NCBI GenBank assembly: GCA_945860955.1
Contig: CAMATH010000059.1
Location: 1-48,243, forward strand
Reading direction: 5' to 3'
DNA length: 48,243 nucleotides
Origin: Planctomicrobium piriforme
Lineage (GTDB): Bacteria; Planctomycetota; Planctomycetia; Planctomycetales; Planctomycetaceae
In this document: positions 25,620 to 33,731 of the stretch, in pieces
Numbering within the stretch: the stretch's first letter is position 1
Layout: the number at the start of each line of letters is the position of its first letter
The notes under the pieces: generated by a model
Seen by the model: the letters and a program-made list of their open reading frames with translations, nothing else
What the model was told of the DNA's origin: nothing
The model's database searches: none
Translations under genes and position numbers: made by a program

Positions 25620-28174
25620 TGCATTCCGACGGCGCGTTTCACCAGCAGGTACGGGGCCTGGCGGCTGACGTTCAACTTCGCGGCCCGCTGATTGAGTTCC
25701 GTCCTGCGCACTGGAAACTTCTGCGCCAGCGCGCACAAGAACAGCGGAGTCTCATGCAATCGCATCAGGATGCCATCCAGTTCCGCGTCCGTTGGTGGAG
25801 TCTCTCGAGTCAGCAAATCTGCTGCCCGCCGCATATCCCCATCCCCCGTCCGCAACTTGTCGCAGGCGAGTCCGCGCCATCGCTCCGCGTCCACGTGATT
25901 CTGCACCAGAGAATACGCTAGACTCATCGAGAGCATCTCCGACCAACCATCCAGCGCCGTTTGAAATCCGTCGATCTTCGCCACCCTGTCAGCGTCACCG
26001 CGGGCAAGCAGGAGATCGATGTCGCTCGTCGGGAGGGACGGCGAATTCCCATTCTTCAGGCGTACGGGATCCAGATCGCCGCAGACGTAATCGAGCATCG
26101 ATTGAAACCGCGCTGCCGTTTCGGGACTCCGCGCGAGGCCGGTATTCGCCATCCATTGATTCACAGCTTGCCGGGCGTCATTGAACTTTCCCTGGGCGGC
26201 GAGACAGTCGGCAAGCCGGTACACCGTCTGAAGCGCGTCGACAAGATCTGGACTCTGAATCTGCTGTCGGTAGAACGGCTCTTGCGCCCCGGCTTCACCC
26301 ACAGCCAGCCGGACGAGGTGCCACAGGTACCGGTAGGAGGGGTCATTCGAGAGCGCCCCAGCTCCTTTTTCACACAGCCGTTTCGCCTCGACCCAGTCAC
26401 CGCGGTTCGCCGCGTCGAACGCGAGTCCCATCGCCGGCCAGCCGAGTTGGGGGTCTTTTGTCTCGGCGAGATGGTAGTACTTCAACTGGTCGGCCCAGTC
26501 GAGACTGACCCGGCCGCGCAGGTACAGCAACATCGCGTCGTCCGGAGCCTGAGCCAACTGGGCGTCGTATTCCGGCACCAGCGCCGCCTCGTTGGCCGCG
26601 ACCGAGTCGAGGTTTTGATACGCCCGATGCCACGGAACAGAAATCGGCTTTCGCCACAAACCCTCTTTCAGAAACGCGGCGACCCGCGACGCATGCTCGC
26701 CAGCCACATTCTGCGTGTAAATCTGCAAAAGTGCGGTATCCCTGGGATTCCGTTTGAGGTGTCCCTCGGCGAACGTCAAGGCGACATTCGGTTCCGCGGA
26801 ATTCCGCAGTCCCAGAAAGAGCGAGGAGGGGGGGACCGCTTCCGTTCCCACATGAATCTTCGTGATCTCCTCGTTCTTCCCTTTGACTTTCATGGTGTTG
26901 GGAGGGGGTTCGAACGCATAGTCGACGTGCGGCACATAACTGAATTCCGCCGACAGAACTTCGGACTCTCCCGGTCGGGGGTTGGCCGCGTAATGCAGCA
27001 CGGCTTTGTAAATCACCGCGGCGTTGGCGACGTTGTAAATCCACACCGGACTGGAGGTCCAACGGGTCCAGTAACCAGACTGGAGGGTGATCTCGGCGGT
27101 CTGCGTCACCGGTCCTGTGAGACTGATTCGATGCGTTCCTTCGGAAATCGGAAGGAGAGCTCGCGAACCTGGGTTGACCGGTACCGCGGGACCACCGTCG
27201 ATCGAGGCGCTGGCGATGTCGGCGAATCCGTTGACGACGGTCAGCATGCGATGCCGGCGGTGATATTCGTTCAATCCCGCCATTCCCAACATGAACAAGA
27301 GTGCGACGGATCCCCAGAAGGCGGTGCGGGCGACCCACGGCGGATTCCGCCCGCTCTTCCCGTCGAACAGTCCCCGCACGGAAAATGGCCGTTCGGGCAA
27401 CAGCGATTTTTCGGGCTGGACCGCACGCTCGGACTTCGCGACCAGTTTGCGAAACGCATGCTGATCACCAATCGTCGGTCGCTCCCGCAGCAAATGCCCG
27501 CAGAGTTCCAGCACCCGTTCGTGATTTCCCGCTTTCTGGTACGACTGGGCGAGTGTCTCCAGAAGCCCCACGTTGTGATGCTGCCCGGCCCCCGGCAGTC
27601 GCAGGTAATCCAGCAGTTCGTACGCTTCGTCCAGTTGGTTTTGACCGATCTTGCGCCACGCCAGGTGGAACCGCACTTCCGTGATTTCCGGCTGCAACGC
27701 ATGCGCCTGTTCGTAGAGCGGAGTCGAGTCTGCGGTGCGCCCCATCTGGTCGAGATGTGCCGCGAGCCCTTGCAGCAGGTCGACACTGTCGGGATGCGCC
27801 TGGATCGCCGACGCGCGGAATTTGTCCGCCTCGTTGTGCATGTGAAATGTCAGAAACTGCGCATGCACGGCAAGTGCCGCGTCGACCGACAGTTCGGCGC
27901 GATATTTCTCCATCGCTCCCGAAACGGCCAACTGGCGGGACATCTCATACTCTTCCGGCTTGACCACCCAGTGGCGATTGCAGCGGGGGCAGTAATCCAG
28001 CAGCCGGACCCGCTTGAGCGGAATCACCGGAATGAAAATGATCACGAACCAGAGCCGGGTCGTGTACGTCTGGAGATTGACATGAGCGCCGCAGTGCTGA
28101 CACGTTCCCTGTCGGCTCGCCGCGTCTTTCTTGCCGTAGTAGTGAGTTCCGATTCCATTGACAGTCGTCGGCAT
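25616..28174 (-). CDS. Membrane protein with N-terminal zinc ribbon and tetratricopeptide repeats (852 aa)
   Basis: A zinc ribbon is formed by CQHC (25-28) and CPRC (62-65), with a hydrophobic stretch between the two knuckles (WFVIIFIPVIPL, 42-53). TPR-like helical repeats follow (about 80-250: SVDLLQGLAAHLDQMGRTADSTPLYEQAHALQPEITEVRFHLAW-type units), then a membrane helix near 280-298 (FWGSVALLFMLGMAGL). A beta-rich extracytoplasmic part (about 300-430) and a second helical repeat block complete it. It is translationally coupled to the M48 peptidase by a 4-base overlap. No catalytic residues are visible; it may present substrates to the peptidase, which is inference. A very long rightward frame over it is an artefact. 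Confidence 0.8.
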   Translation of the reverse strand: MPTTVNGIGTHYYGKKDAASRQGTCQHCGAHVNLQTYTTRLWFVIIFIPVIPLKRVRLLDYCPRCNRHWVVKPEEYEMSRQLAVSGAMEKYRAELSVDAALAVHAQFLTFHMHNEADKFRASAIQAHPDSVDLLQGLAAHLDQMGRTADSTPLYEQAHALQPEITEVRFHLAWRKIGQNQLDEAYELLDYLRLPGAGQHHNVGLLETLAQSYQKAGNHERVLELCGHLLRERPTIGDQHAFRKLVAKSERAVQPEKSLLPERPFSVRGLFDGKSGRNPPWVARTAFWGSVALLFMLGMAGLNEYHRRHRMLTVVNGFADIASASIDGGPAVPVNPGSRALLPISEGTHRISLTGPVTQTAEITLQSGYWTRWTSSPVWIYNVANAAVIYKAVLHYAANPRPGESEVLSAEFSYVPHVDYAFEPPPNTMKVKGKNEEITKIHVGTEAVPPSSLFLGLRNSAEPNVALTFAEGHLKRNPRDTALLQIYTQNVAGEHASRVAAFLKEGLWRKPISVPWHRAYQNLDSVAANEAALVPEYDAQLAQAPDDAMLLYLRGRVSLDWADQLKYYHLAETKDPQLGWPAMGLAFDAANRGDWVEAKRLCEKGAGALSNDPSYRYLWHLVRLAVGEAGAQEPFYRQQIQSPDLVDALQTVYRLADCLAAQGKFNDARQAVNQWMANTGLARSPETAARFQSMLDYVCGDLDPVRLKNGNSPSLPTSDIDLLLARGDADRVAKIDGFQTALDGWSEMLSMSLAYSLVQNHVDAERWRGLACDKLRTGDGDMRRAADLLTRETPPTDAELDGILMRLHETPLFLCALAQKFPVRRTELNQRAAKLNVSRQAPYLLVKRAVGMQ

Positions 28175-28536
28175 CTGCGCAATCTCCCCGGGAATTCCTG
28201 TCGCTCAGAATCAAGGGCTCCGCAGTACCAGTCCGCGGAGCGAAGATCACCGGCAAGACTTATATCGCGGCGGGGAATCGACTGCGAGGGAGTGGTCACC
28301 TGGCTTTCAGTTGGTCCCGACGACAAAGCGGATGTTCGTCGCGCCATGTGGCGGACGGCGTTCCTACGACGCCGCGGTCTGGACGTTCGGCGGCAGAGTT
28401 GAGCGGAGACAGATTGAAACACCGCATCGGAAACGTCTGCTCGCTCGACGCTGAAGTCAAATGACGGGTGACGGTTTCCGGCCTAACCGCCGGCTGCGCC
28501 GTCGGGCGCGACGCCGCAGGAGCGTCGTCGCGACAA
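28175..28536. other. Intergenic region between the 2OG oxygenase and the TPR gene, both leftward
   Basis: No gene was found. The region should contain the promoter of the oxygenase-side end or a terminator of the TPR-gene-side transcript. A GC-rich inverted motif CCGG-CCTAAC-CGCCGG lies at about 28478-28495. Several GTCGTCGCGAC-type palindromes lie near 28528-28540. Function unclear. Confidence 0.35.
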
Positions 28537-30951
28537 TCAACCGGACAGCCAACCCTCGAGTTCAACAATTGTCTCAAAGTCCAGCAGATCCTTCTCGTAT
28601 TGCTGGACTGCGCGCAAATGCGATGCTTTGTTCTTCTTGCACACCAGGGTGTGTGGCGTGCCGCGGGTTTCCGTTCGATGATCGACGTCGCAGTTGTCGG
28701 TGAGAATCGTTGATGTGACGTGGTTCCGCTGTGCGGCCGCCGCCTTCAATCGGAACTCCTGCTGATTCGGAGCTCGGAGGAATTCGCCGAATTTCCGACA
28801 GTGTTCGCAAGCACACGAAAGGTTCGCCGGTCGAACCCACGTTGTCGGTTTTTGGGGCGCGGATGCCGTCAGCGCCTCATATTCCGCCCGGCACCACTCG
28901 ACCCATTCGCCAAGCGGTTCACACTGCGATTTGAATTTTGGAGGGAGTGAAGACCAAAGAGCCGTCAGGGCCGGCACATGAACATCGCGCAAGCCATACA
29001 GATTCTGGTGGCTCTTGACATGCGTAAGCAGCCGGGCGAACGGAGGGGCCTGCTCGCACAGCAGGAACACTCGCGTCAATTGCGCCAGGAGCGCGACACG
29101 ATCCTCGGTTTCGCGCCGCCAACTCAGGTCGTCGTCCCTTAGATCCATCGCCTCGACCGCGGTGACGGCCGTTTCAAAGAGCCGGCTGGCAAGTGAAGCG
29201 AGTGCTGGCGATTTTTTCGCTTCCACTCCGACCATTTCCAGCAGTTTCGCATTCCGACCCGCGGTTTCCAGGCTGGTGTTTTTCAGGACGGTTGACAGAG
29301 ACGGTTCGAACGCATCCCAGCCGAGTCGGCGACACGCGGCCAGGAATGCCGCGCCCGGTTCGATCGCGGCGTCTTCCGCGACGACCTTTTCCAAGACCTC
29401 TGCGATCAGGTCGGGTTGATCGAGCGTCGCCACCGCATCCAGAAATCCACTGGCGTCGGCAGGTTCCTCGGTGCCGTTGTGCCACGTCGGCTCGGGGGGC
29501 TTCCAGCGTTCGACAATCATCTGGGCGAGTTTTCGACATTGCTCCAAGAGAGCGGGAGCGTTCTTCTTGGCCGACCGCTTCCAGGAAGTCACCAGTTTTT
29601 GAAACGCCAGAACGGCGAACGCGCCGCCGGAATCACACAGCAGTTCAAACTGGTTTTGGCTGGACCAGAGTACCACGGCGGCACGGCGGTACCAGCGCTC
29701 CAGCGTCATGCCTTCATTGCCCGTGTAACCTTCGTATTCTTCCTCGGAGATGACCCGCTTCAGTGGGATTGGTGAAACGACTTCCTCTTCCAGAACCTTT
29801 GTCTTCCGCAACGACATCTTGTCGCCGTTGGCGTCGATCCAATGCTCGGCAGTCAGACTCCAGTCGTACAGCTCTCCCATCGAGTGTGTACTCTGGATTC
29901 CGCCGTTTTTGTCGCGTACCGGTTCGTCGTCCTCGTAATCGTCCCCGTCGTATTCATCGTCGTCATCGTCATCGTCATCATCGTAATACCGGCGACGCCC
30001 GTATCGCCTTCGAGATTCGTACTCGTCATAGCCGTCTTCCGACGAACCCGACTCCCACAACGTCAATTGGACGAGCGCGACTTCGCAGCCTGACTTCTCC
30101 GCCGCCTGCCGCAAAACGCGGGCCTTCAACGCGTCGGCACCTTTCAGCATTTCCCACGCGAGGCCTGTCTGCGTGTATTGGTGATCGAGCGCCACGACCA
30201 GTTTTTTCGAATCGCCGGCGACGACCCATTTCGTGATGATGTCGCGGATCGTCTGCTCATGGGACGAAACAGACGGGGCGGCGATTGCCTTCGCTTTTTT
30301 CTTGCTCTTGAGGGTCAGGTTGTAGATCAGACTCAGGCGGTGCCCCGATTTCAATGGACGCACTTCGTGTTCACAGTCGGCGTAGAATGCCGCGTAGTGC
30401 AGCCGTAATTTCTTTTCTCGGGCTTCCTTGAAATCGACCTGTGTTTCTTCGCCGTCGTGCCGAACGACCAGTTCGCCCCCTTGAAACTTCGCCGGCAACG
30501 TGAGCACCAGCGTGGCGACCATTCCGTCCAACTTTTCGCCGTCGCGATGCGGAAGAAAGAAGCCCCCCGCCTCGTAGAGCAACAGATCGTACAGGTGAGC
30601 CGACAGTGATTTGGGCTCAAGCCCCAAGCCGGTCGCGACCGCCGACGAGATGGTTGCGAGAGTGTCACTCCAATCGGGGTTCGTGATTTCGAATCGGTCG
30701 GGAGACAGCTTCCAGACCCGGCGAACCTTGGTATCGACCAGCGTCGCTTCGCCCTTTCCGTACGGTGCCTGCACACACTGCTTTTTGAGCCGACCGGCTT
30801 CCGCCGGCGTCAGCGGCAAACCGACGCTCCCCACCCCGGTAACCTGAAGCCCGGGCAGGACCAAGGGAATGGTACCCTGTACGCAAAACGTCCCCGGGCG
30901 GTCGATCCTCTCGATCGCTTTGGTCAGTTCTTCCTGAATCAACTCGGCCAT
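28537..30951 (-). CDS. 2-oxoglutarate/Fe(II)-dependent dioxygenase with long C-terminal region (804 aa)
   Basis: The oxygenase fold with its metal and co-substrate residues is clear: HRD (His135, Asp137), His195 in CEHEVRPL, and Arg205 in SGHRLSLIYNL for 2-oxoglutarate binding. The stretch YEAGGFFLPHRD...GMVATLVLTLP...FQGGELVVRHDGEE is typical of prolyl-4-hydroxylase-like enzymes. A low-complexity acidic segment (about 315-350) contains nine consecutive Asp. The remaining 450 residues are helical with several W/C-containing segments and no known motif that I can name. The substrate is unknown. No signal peptide, so it is cytoplasmic. A small helical gene lies just upstream on the same strand. 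Confidence 0.85.
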   Translation of the reverse strand: MAELIQEELTKAIERIDRPGTFCVQGTIPLVLPGLQVTGVGSVGLPLTPAEAGRLKKQCVQAPYGKGEATLVDTKVRRVWKLSPDRFEITNPDWSDTLATISSAVATGLGLEPKSLSAHLYDLLLYEAGGFFLPHRDGEKLDGMVATLVLTLPAKFQGGELVVRHDGEETQVDFKEAREKKLRLHYAAFYADCEHEVRPLKSGHRLSLIYNLTLKSKKKAKAIAAPSVSSHEQTIRDIITKWVVAGDSKKLVVALDHQYTQTGLAWEMLKGADALKARVLRQAAEKSGCEVALVQLTLWESGSSEDGYDEYESRRRYGRRRYYDDDDDDDDDEYDGDDYEDDEPVRDKNGGIQSTHSMGELYDWSLTAEHWIDANGDKMSLRKTKVLEEEVVSPIPLKRVISEEEYEGYTGNEGMTLERWYRRAAVVLWSSQNQFELLCDSGGAFAVLAFQKLVTSWKRSAKKNAPALLEQCRKLAQMIVERWKPPEPTWHNGTEEPADASGFLDAVATLDQPDLIAEVLEKVVAEDAAIEPGAAFLAACRRLGWDAFEPSLSTVLKNTSLETAGRNAKLLEMVGVEAKKSPALASLASRLFETAVTAVEAMDLRDDDLSWRRETEDRVALLAQLTRVFLLCEQAPPFARLLTHVKSHQNLYGLRDVHVPALTALWSSLPPKFKSQCEPLGEWVEWCRAEYEALTASAPQKPTTWVRPANLSCACEHCRKFGEFLRAPNQQEFRLKAAAAQRNHVTSTILTDNCDVDHRTETRGTPHTLVCKKNKASHLRAVQQYEKDLLDFETIVELEGWLSG

Positions 30952-30981
30952 TGACGGTCCCTGAACTTGAAAATCAACCGG

Positions 30982-31419
30982 TCAGCCAGCGACACCAACA
31001 TCCAGGTTCGCCGCTTCACTGATCAGAACGGTTTCCAGATGATTGTGATCGAGCAGCGCCTCCATCCATTCCGCCAGCTCCTCCCGCAGGTCATTCGCCA
31101 CGGGGCCAATCCACTCATTCTCTGAAATCCGCCGATGCAACTGCCTCAGACGGGCGTAAAGCCGATCGTGGTTGCGTTCCAGGCTTTCGACCTGCCGATC
31201 CCAGTTGGGATGCCGGTCTCGCACAAATTCCAGATAGCCATCTTCGCGAGCCAATTCGAACTCGCGAGGAAGCATGTCGACCAGCACTTCGAGGACGGCC
31301 AGCAGCCAGCGGCGGTTTTCGGGGTCAGGGGATTCTTCGAGGAGATCCCGCAAATCTCCCAGCAGCAGGTACTCGAGATGGCTGTACTGTTCCAGCAGGT
31401 GTGTGTTCTCAACGTTCAT
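30982..31419 (-). CDS. Helical protein of unknown function, hemerythrin-like in character (145 aa)
   Basis: I start at the ATG at 31419, preceded by AAAGGAG 8 bases upstream; the longer frame from 31599 adds unrelated sequence. The protein is almost all helix with scattered His and acidic residues, e.g. HLEYLLLGDLRDLLEE, NHDRLYARLRQLHRRI and LLDHNHLETVLISEAANLD. The H...HxxxE pattern at the end is reminiscent of hemerythrin-like or DUF helical bundles, but the full ligand set cannot be verified. Probably co-transcribed with the downstream dioxygenase gene, 30 bases away. An iron-binding role would fit that neighbour but is only inference. Confidence 0.65.
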   Translation of the reverse strand: MNVENTHLLEQYSHLEYLLLGDLRDLLEESPDPENRRWLLAVLEVLVDMLPREFELAREDGYLEFVRDRHPNWDRQVESLERNHDRLYARLRQLHRRISENEWIGPVANDLREELAEWMEALLDHNHLETVLISEAANLDVGVAG

Positions 31420-31693
31420 TTCTCGAACTCCTTTCGTCGAACTGAGTCGACGCCTCGTGATGTGATGACAGAATGGATCGAGGCTTGGCGGGAAAGAGAT
31501 CCCCGCCAATTTTGATTTTGCCAATCCCGTCGCCGGATTGCCAGAGAATTCCCGCGGGAATTCTCGATCTTTTCTTGGCGACTCGCCTCGGCTTGTCATA
31601 GGATCGGGAATACCCGCTACGTTTCGCGCGTCCTATTTTCACGCAGTTCAGAAGTTGACTCGAACTGCGCCTGTCGGAAAGTAGTCGTTGATG

Positions 31694-31717
31694 ACCGCTT
31701 CCTGACGGGCGCGGCTC
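31694..31717 (+). repeat. Solitary 24-bp half of the perfect inverted repeat found in the PSD1 gene
   Basis: These 24 bases are identical to the right arm (37622-37645) of the palindrome within the PSD1 gene, starting ACCGCTTCCTGACGGG. The left arm is decayed: GGAAAGTAGTCGTTG lies where the GGAAGCGGTAGCCGAC of the complete copy would be. The repeat lies 70 bases before the lipoprotein gene, so may overlap its promoter region. Confidence 0.75.
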
Positions 31718-31787
31718 TGCGTCATTTTTTCGTTAGAGGTCGCGAGAACTGTCAGACTTCACAAAACCATTCGCCAAAGCCCTCACC

Positions 31788-33248
31788 ATGTCGCTCGCCA
31801 GTCGTGTTCGTCGTTGGGTCTGCCTCTGTTGCCCGCTATTGGTCGTGGCGACATTCGTCGGCTGTGGGGGGCAGGCGATTCATATTGAGACGAAGATCCA
31901 TCCCAACGGCTCGATCGATCGCGCGTTCTGTCAGCCGAGCGAGACAATTCCCGCCGCGTCGCTCGACGAACAGCTCTGGACCAAAGTGAGAGAGGTCAAG
32001 GCCGTTCCACGGGGGCCGTTGGAGACACCGATCCGGGAACTGGCTCCCCCGGGGAAAATGGGCGAGGCGACCGCGGTCGTGGCGTGGGGGACGTTTCTTT
32101 CGATCGCCGATCTGCCAGAACATTTCCTGCATCCCTCTGTGGGTGCGCGTGAGCCGAGCCGACTGAAACCGGCCTTGGAACTGGTCGACCATGGCCTGAT
32201 CACGGAGGGAACGTGGCAGGAATCTCTGAACGATGAGGTCTCGGGGGAGGACCAGCGGGCCGCCTGTCAGGAGCTGGCCGAGCTGGGATCGCGGTTGCTC
32301 CCGAAGACGCTCGCGCTCTGGATGGAGCGGGAAATCAATGAAGAGGTGAATGCGACCGCGTTGGCGGACTGGATGCGTGGGGAGGGAGCCCGCCTGGTGA
32401 CTGAACTGGCGTTTGTGATCTATGACGCGGGGTTGCGAAAGAAGCTTTATTCCGACGAAGCGTACGTGCAATCCCGGTTATTGGCTGTGGCCCGCCACCA
32501 TGGAATCCCCCTGACGTCCGACACCGAGGGAGAAGAAGAAGTAGACGACGAAGACGAGAAGCGAAAAGCGGAGTTGGAAGCTCAGCTCTTTGATTTGCTC
32601 AAACGGGCGGTTCGGACCAAAGACGGTGGTCCGATTCCACGGGAGCGATTTCAGCGGCTGTTCGAGATTGGAACGAATGGATGGCCGAACCCAAATCTGG
32701 TTCCCGTGTACACCACAGAGCAGGTGGCCGAGGAACACAAGAAACTCGTGGCATTGTTTAAGACCGTGCGCGGAGAGGTATTTGGTCCGGGCGAGGCCGG
32801 CGACGCGAAATTCGATGCGAAGCTGGCGGAATTGCGAGAGCGGATTCTGGGACTTTACACGTTTACTCCGCCGGTCAACTTTCACTGTCGACTGGAAGTG
32901 CCCGGACACGTTCTCAGCACCAATGGCGTGGTCACCGACTCGGGACAGGTGGAGTGGAGTTTCGAGGGGAAGGAAGCGTTTCCCTCGGTGTATGTGATGG
33001 AGTGTCACTGGGTGGCCCCTTCCAAAGACGCCAAGATGCCAGATTCAGTCGCGCAGGCGATCAAGAACCCAAAGAACCTGGTGGAGCTGCTGCGGCTGGT
33101 GAAGGCGAACTCCCTGATCGCCACCGCGGTCGAAGAATGCGCCAAGACAGGTGATCTGAAGCCGTTGAAGCAGCGGGCGATAGAGACCTTCCTCCTCCCC
33201 GAGCGGCGGACGGTCGAAAAGACGCTGAAGCTCTTGGGGGAAAAATGA
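31788..33248 (+). CDS. Lipoprotein of unknown function (486 aa)
   Basis: The N-terminus has a basic start, a hydrophobic core and a lipobox-like FVGC at residues 23-26 (Cys26 would be lipid-modified after cleavage), followed by GGQ. The mature protein is hydrophilic, with helical segments, an acidic stretch near residue 245 (EGEEEVDDEDEKRKAE) and a beta-rich part around 360-410 (YTFTPPVNFHCRLEVPGHVLSTNGVVTDSGQVEWSFEGKEAFP). No enzymatic motif is visible. It converges with the DUF1501 gene across the four-hairpin repeat. Confidence 0.8.
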   Translation: MSLASRVRRWVCLCCPLLVVATFVGCGGQAIHIETKIHPNGSIDRAFCQPSETIPAASLDEQLWTKVREVKAVPRGPLETPIRELAPPGKMGEATAVVAWGTFLSIADLPEHFLHPSVGAREPSRLKPALELVDHGLITEGTWQESLNDEVSGEDQRAACQELAELGSRLLPKTLALWMEREINEEVNATALADWMRGEGARLVTELAFVIYDAGLRKKLYSDEAYVQSRLLAVARHHGIPLTSDTEGEEEVDDEDEKRKAELEAQLFDLLKRAVRTKDGGPIPRERFQRLFEIGTNGWPNPNLVPVYTTEQVAEEHKKLVALFKTVRGEVFGPGEAGDAKFDAKLAELRERILGLYTFTPPVNFHCRLEVPGHVLSTNGVVTDSGQVEWSFEGKEAFPSVYVMECHWVAPSKDAKMPDSVAQAIKNPKNLVELLRLVKANSLIATAVEECAKTGDLKPLKQRAIETFLLPERRTVEKTLKLLGEK

Positions 33249-33383
33249 CCGGGCGGGTGCGGGAGGGTGAGACTGGGGTGATGATAATTCGGTATTGACG
33301 GTCGCGTTTTCCGTCTTGTGAGTTCGTATATTTGTTGCGCCGTCCCGGCGGCGCGAACTGGGAGTTCATGAGACATGCGCCGG

Positions 33384-33715
33384 GAGACCCCATCCGGCTC
33401 GCCCGGATGGTGAATGAGATCGGCAGCTAGAAAAATCGCTCGAATTCGCGCCAGACCCCATCCACCTCGTGTGGATGGTGAATCAGATCCTCGCTCTGTC
33501 GATCAAGTTTGACGTGCGTTGAAAAACGCGTAAAAAGCGACCTTATTAACGTCCGGGTCAAACTCGTCGATTCGATCATTCAACCGAAGCGTGTTTGGCA
33601 GAGCGAAGATCTTGTTCACCAATCCACACAAGGTGGATGGGGTCCAGTTTTGAAACCTGCGTTGTCTAGCCACCGATCTGATTCACCATCCGGACAAGCC
33701 GGATGGGGTCTGGAC
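33384..33715. repeat. Mirror-symmetric four-hairpin repeat between convergent genes
   Basis: Four hairpins with 8-bp stems and 5-base loops lie at 33390-33410, 33458-33478, 33619-33640 and 33686-33706. The outer two have stem CCATCCGG/CCGGATGG and the inner two CCATCCAC/GTGGATGG (the third has one bulged A). The first two read as GACCC...hairpin...TGAAT and the last two are the reverse complement. Spacing is 68 bp on the left and 67 bp on the right, and flanking sequence (e.g. CGCTCTG, GTTTGAC) is also mirrored. The whole is therefore an inverted duplication of a two-hairpin unit around a roughly 100-bp centre. Confidence 0.85.
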
Positions 33716-33731
33716 TACGCACAGGGAAAAT

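Noticed and set aside
25961-28402. 813-codon open frame on the rightward strand over the TPR gene
   Set aside because: Basic, repetitive, domain-free translation typical of GC-rich antisense frames; the leftward frame has a zinc ribbon, TPRs and an ATGA-coupled neighbour.
28478-28495. CCGGCCTAACCGCCGG as an attC-like core
   Set aside because: Contains CCTAAC but lacks the long complementary arms and right-end box expected of attC.
33384-33715. CRISPR-like array
   Set aside because: Only four hairpins, in two orientations, with non-unique flanks that are themselves mirrored; no regular direct repeat and spacer structure.
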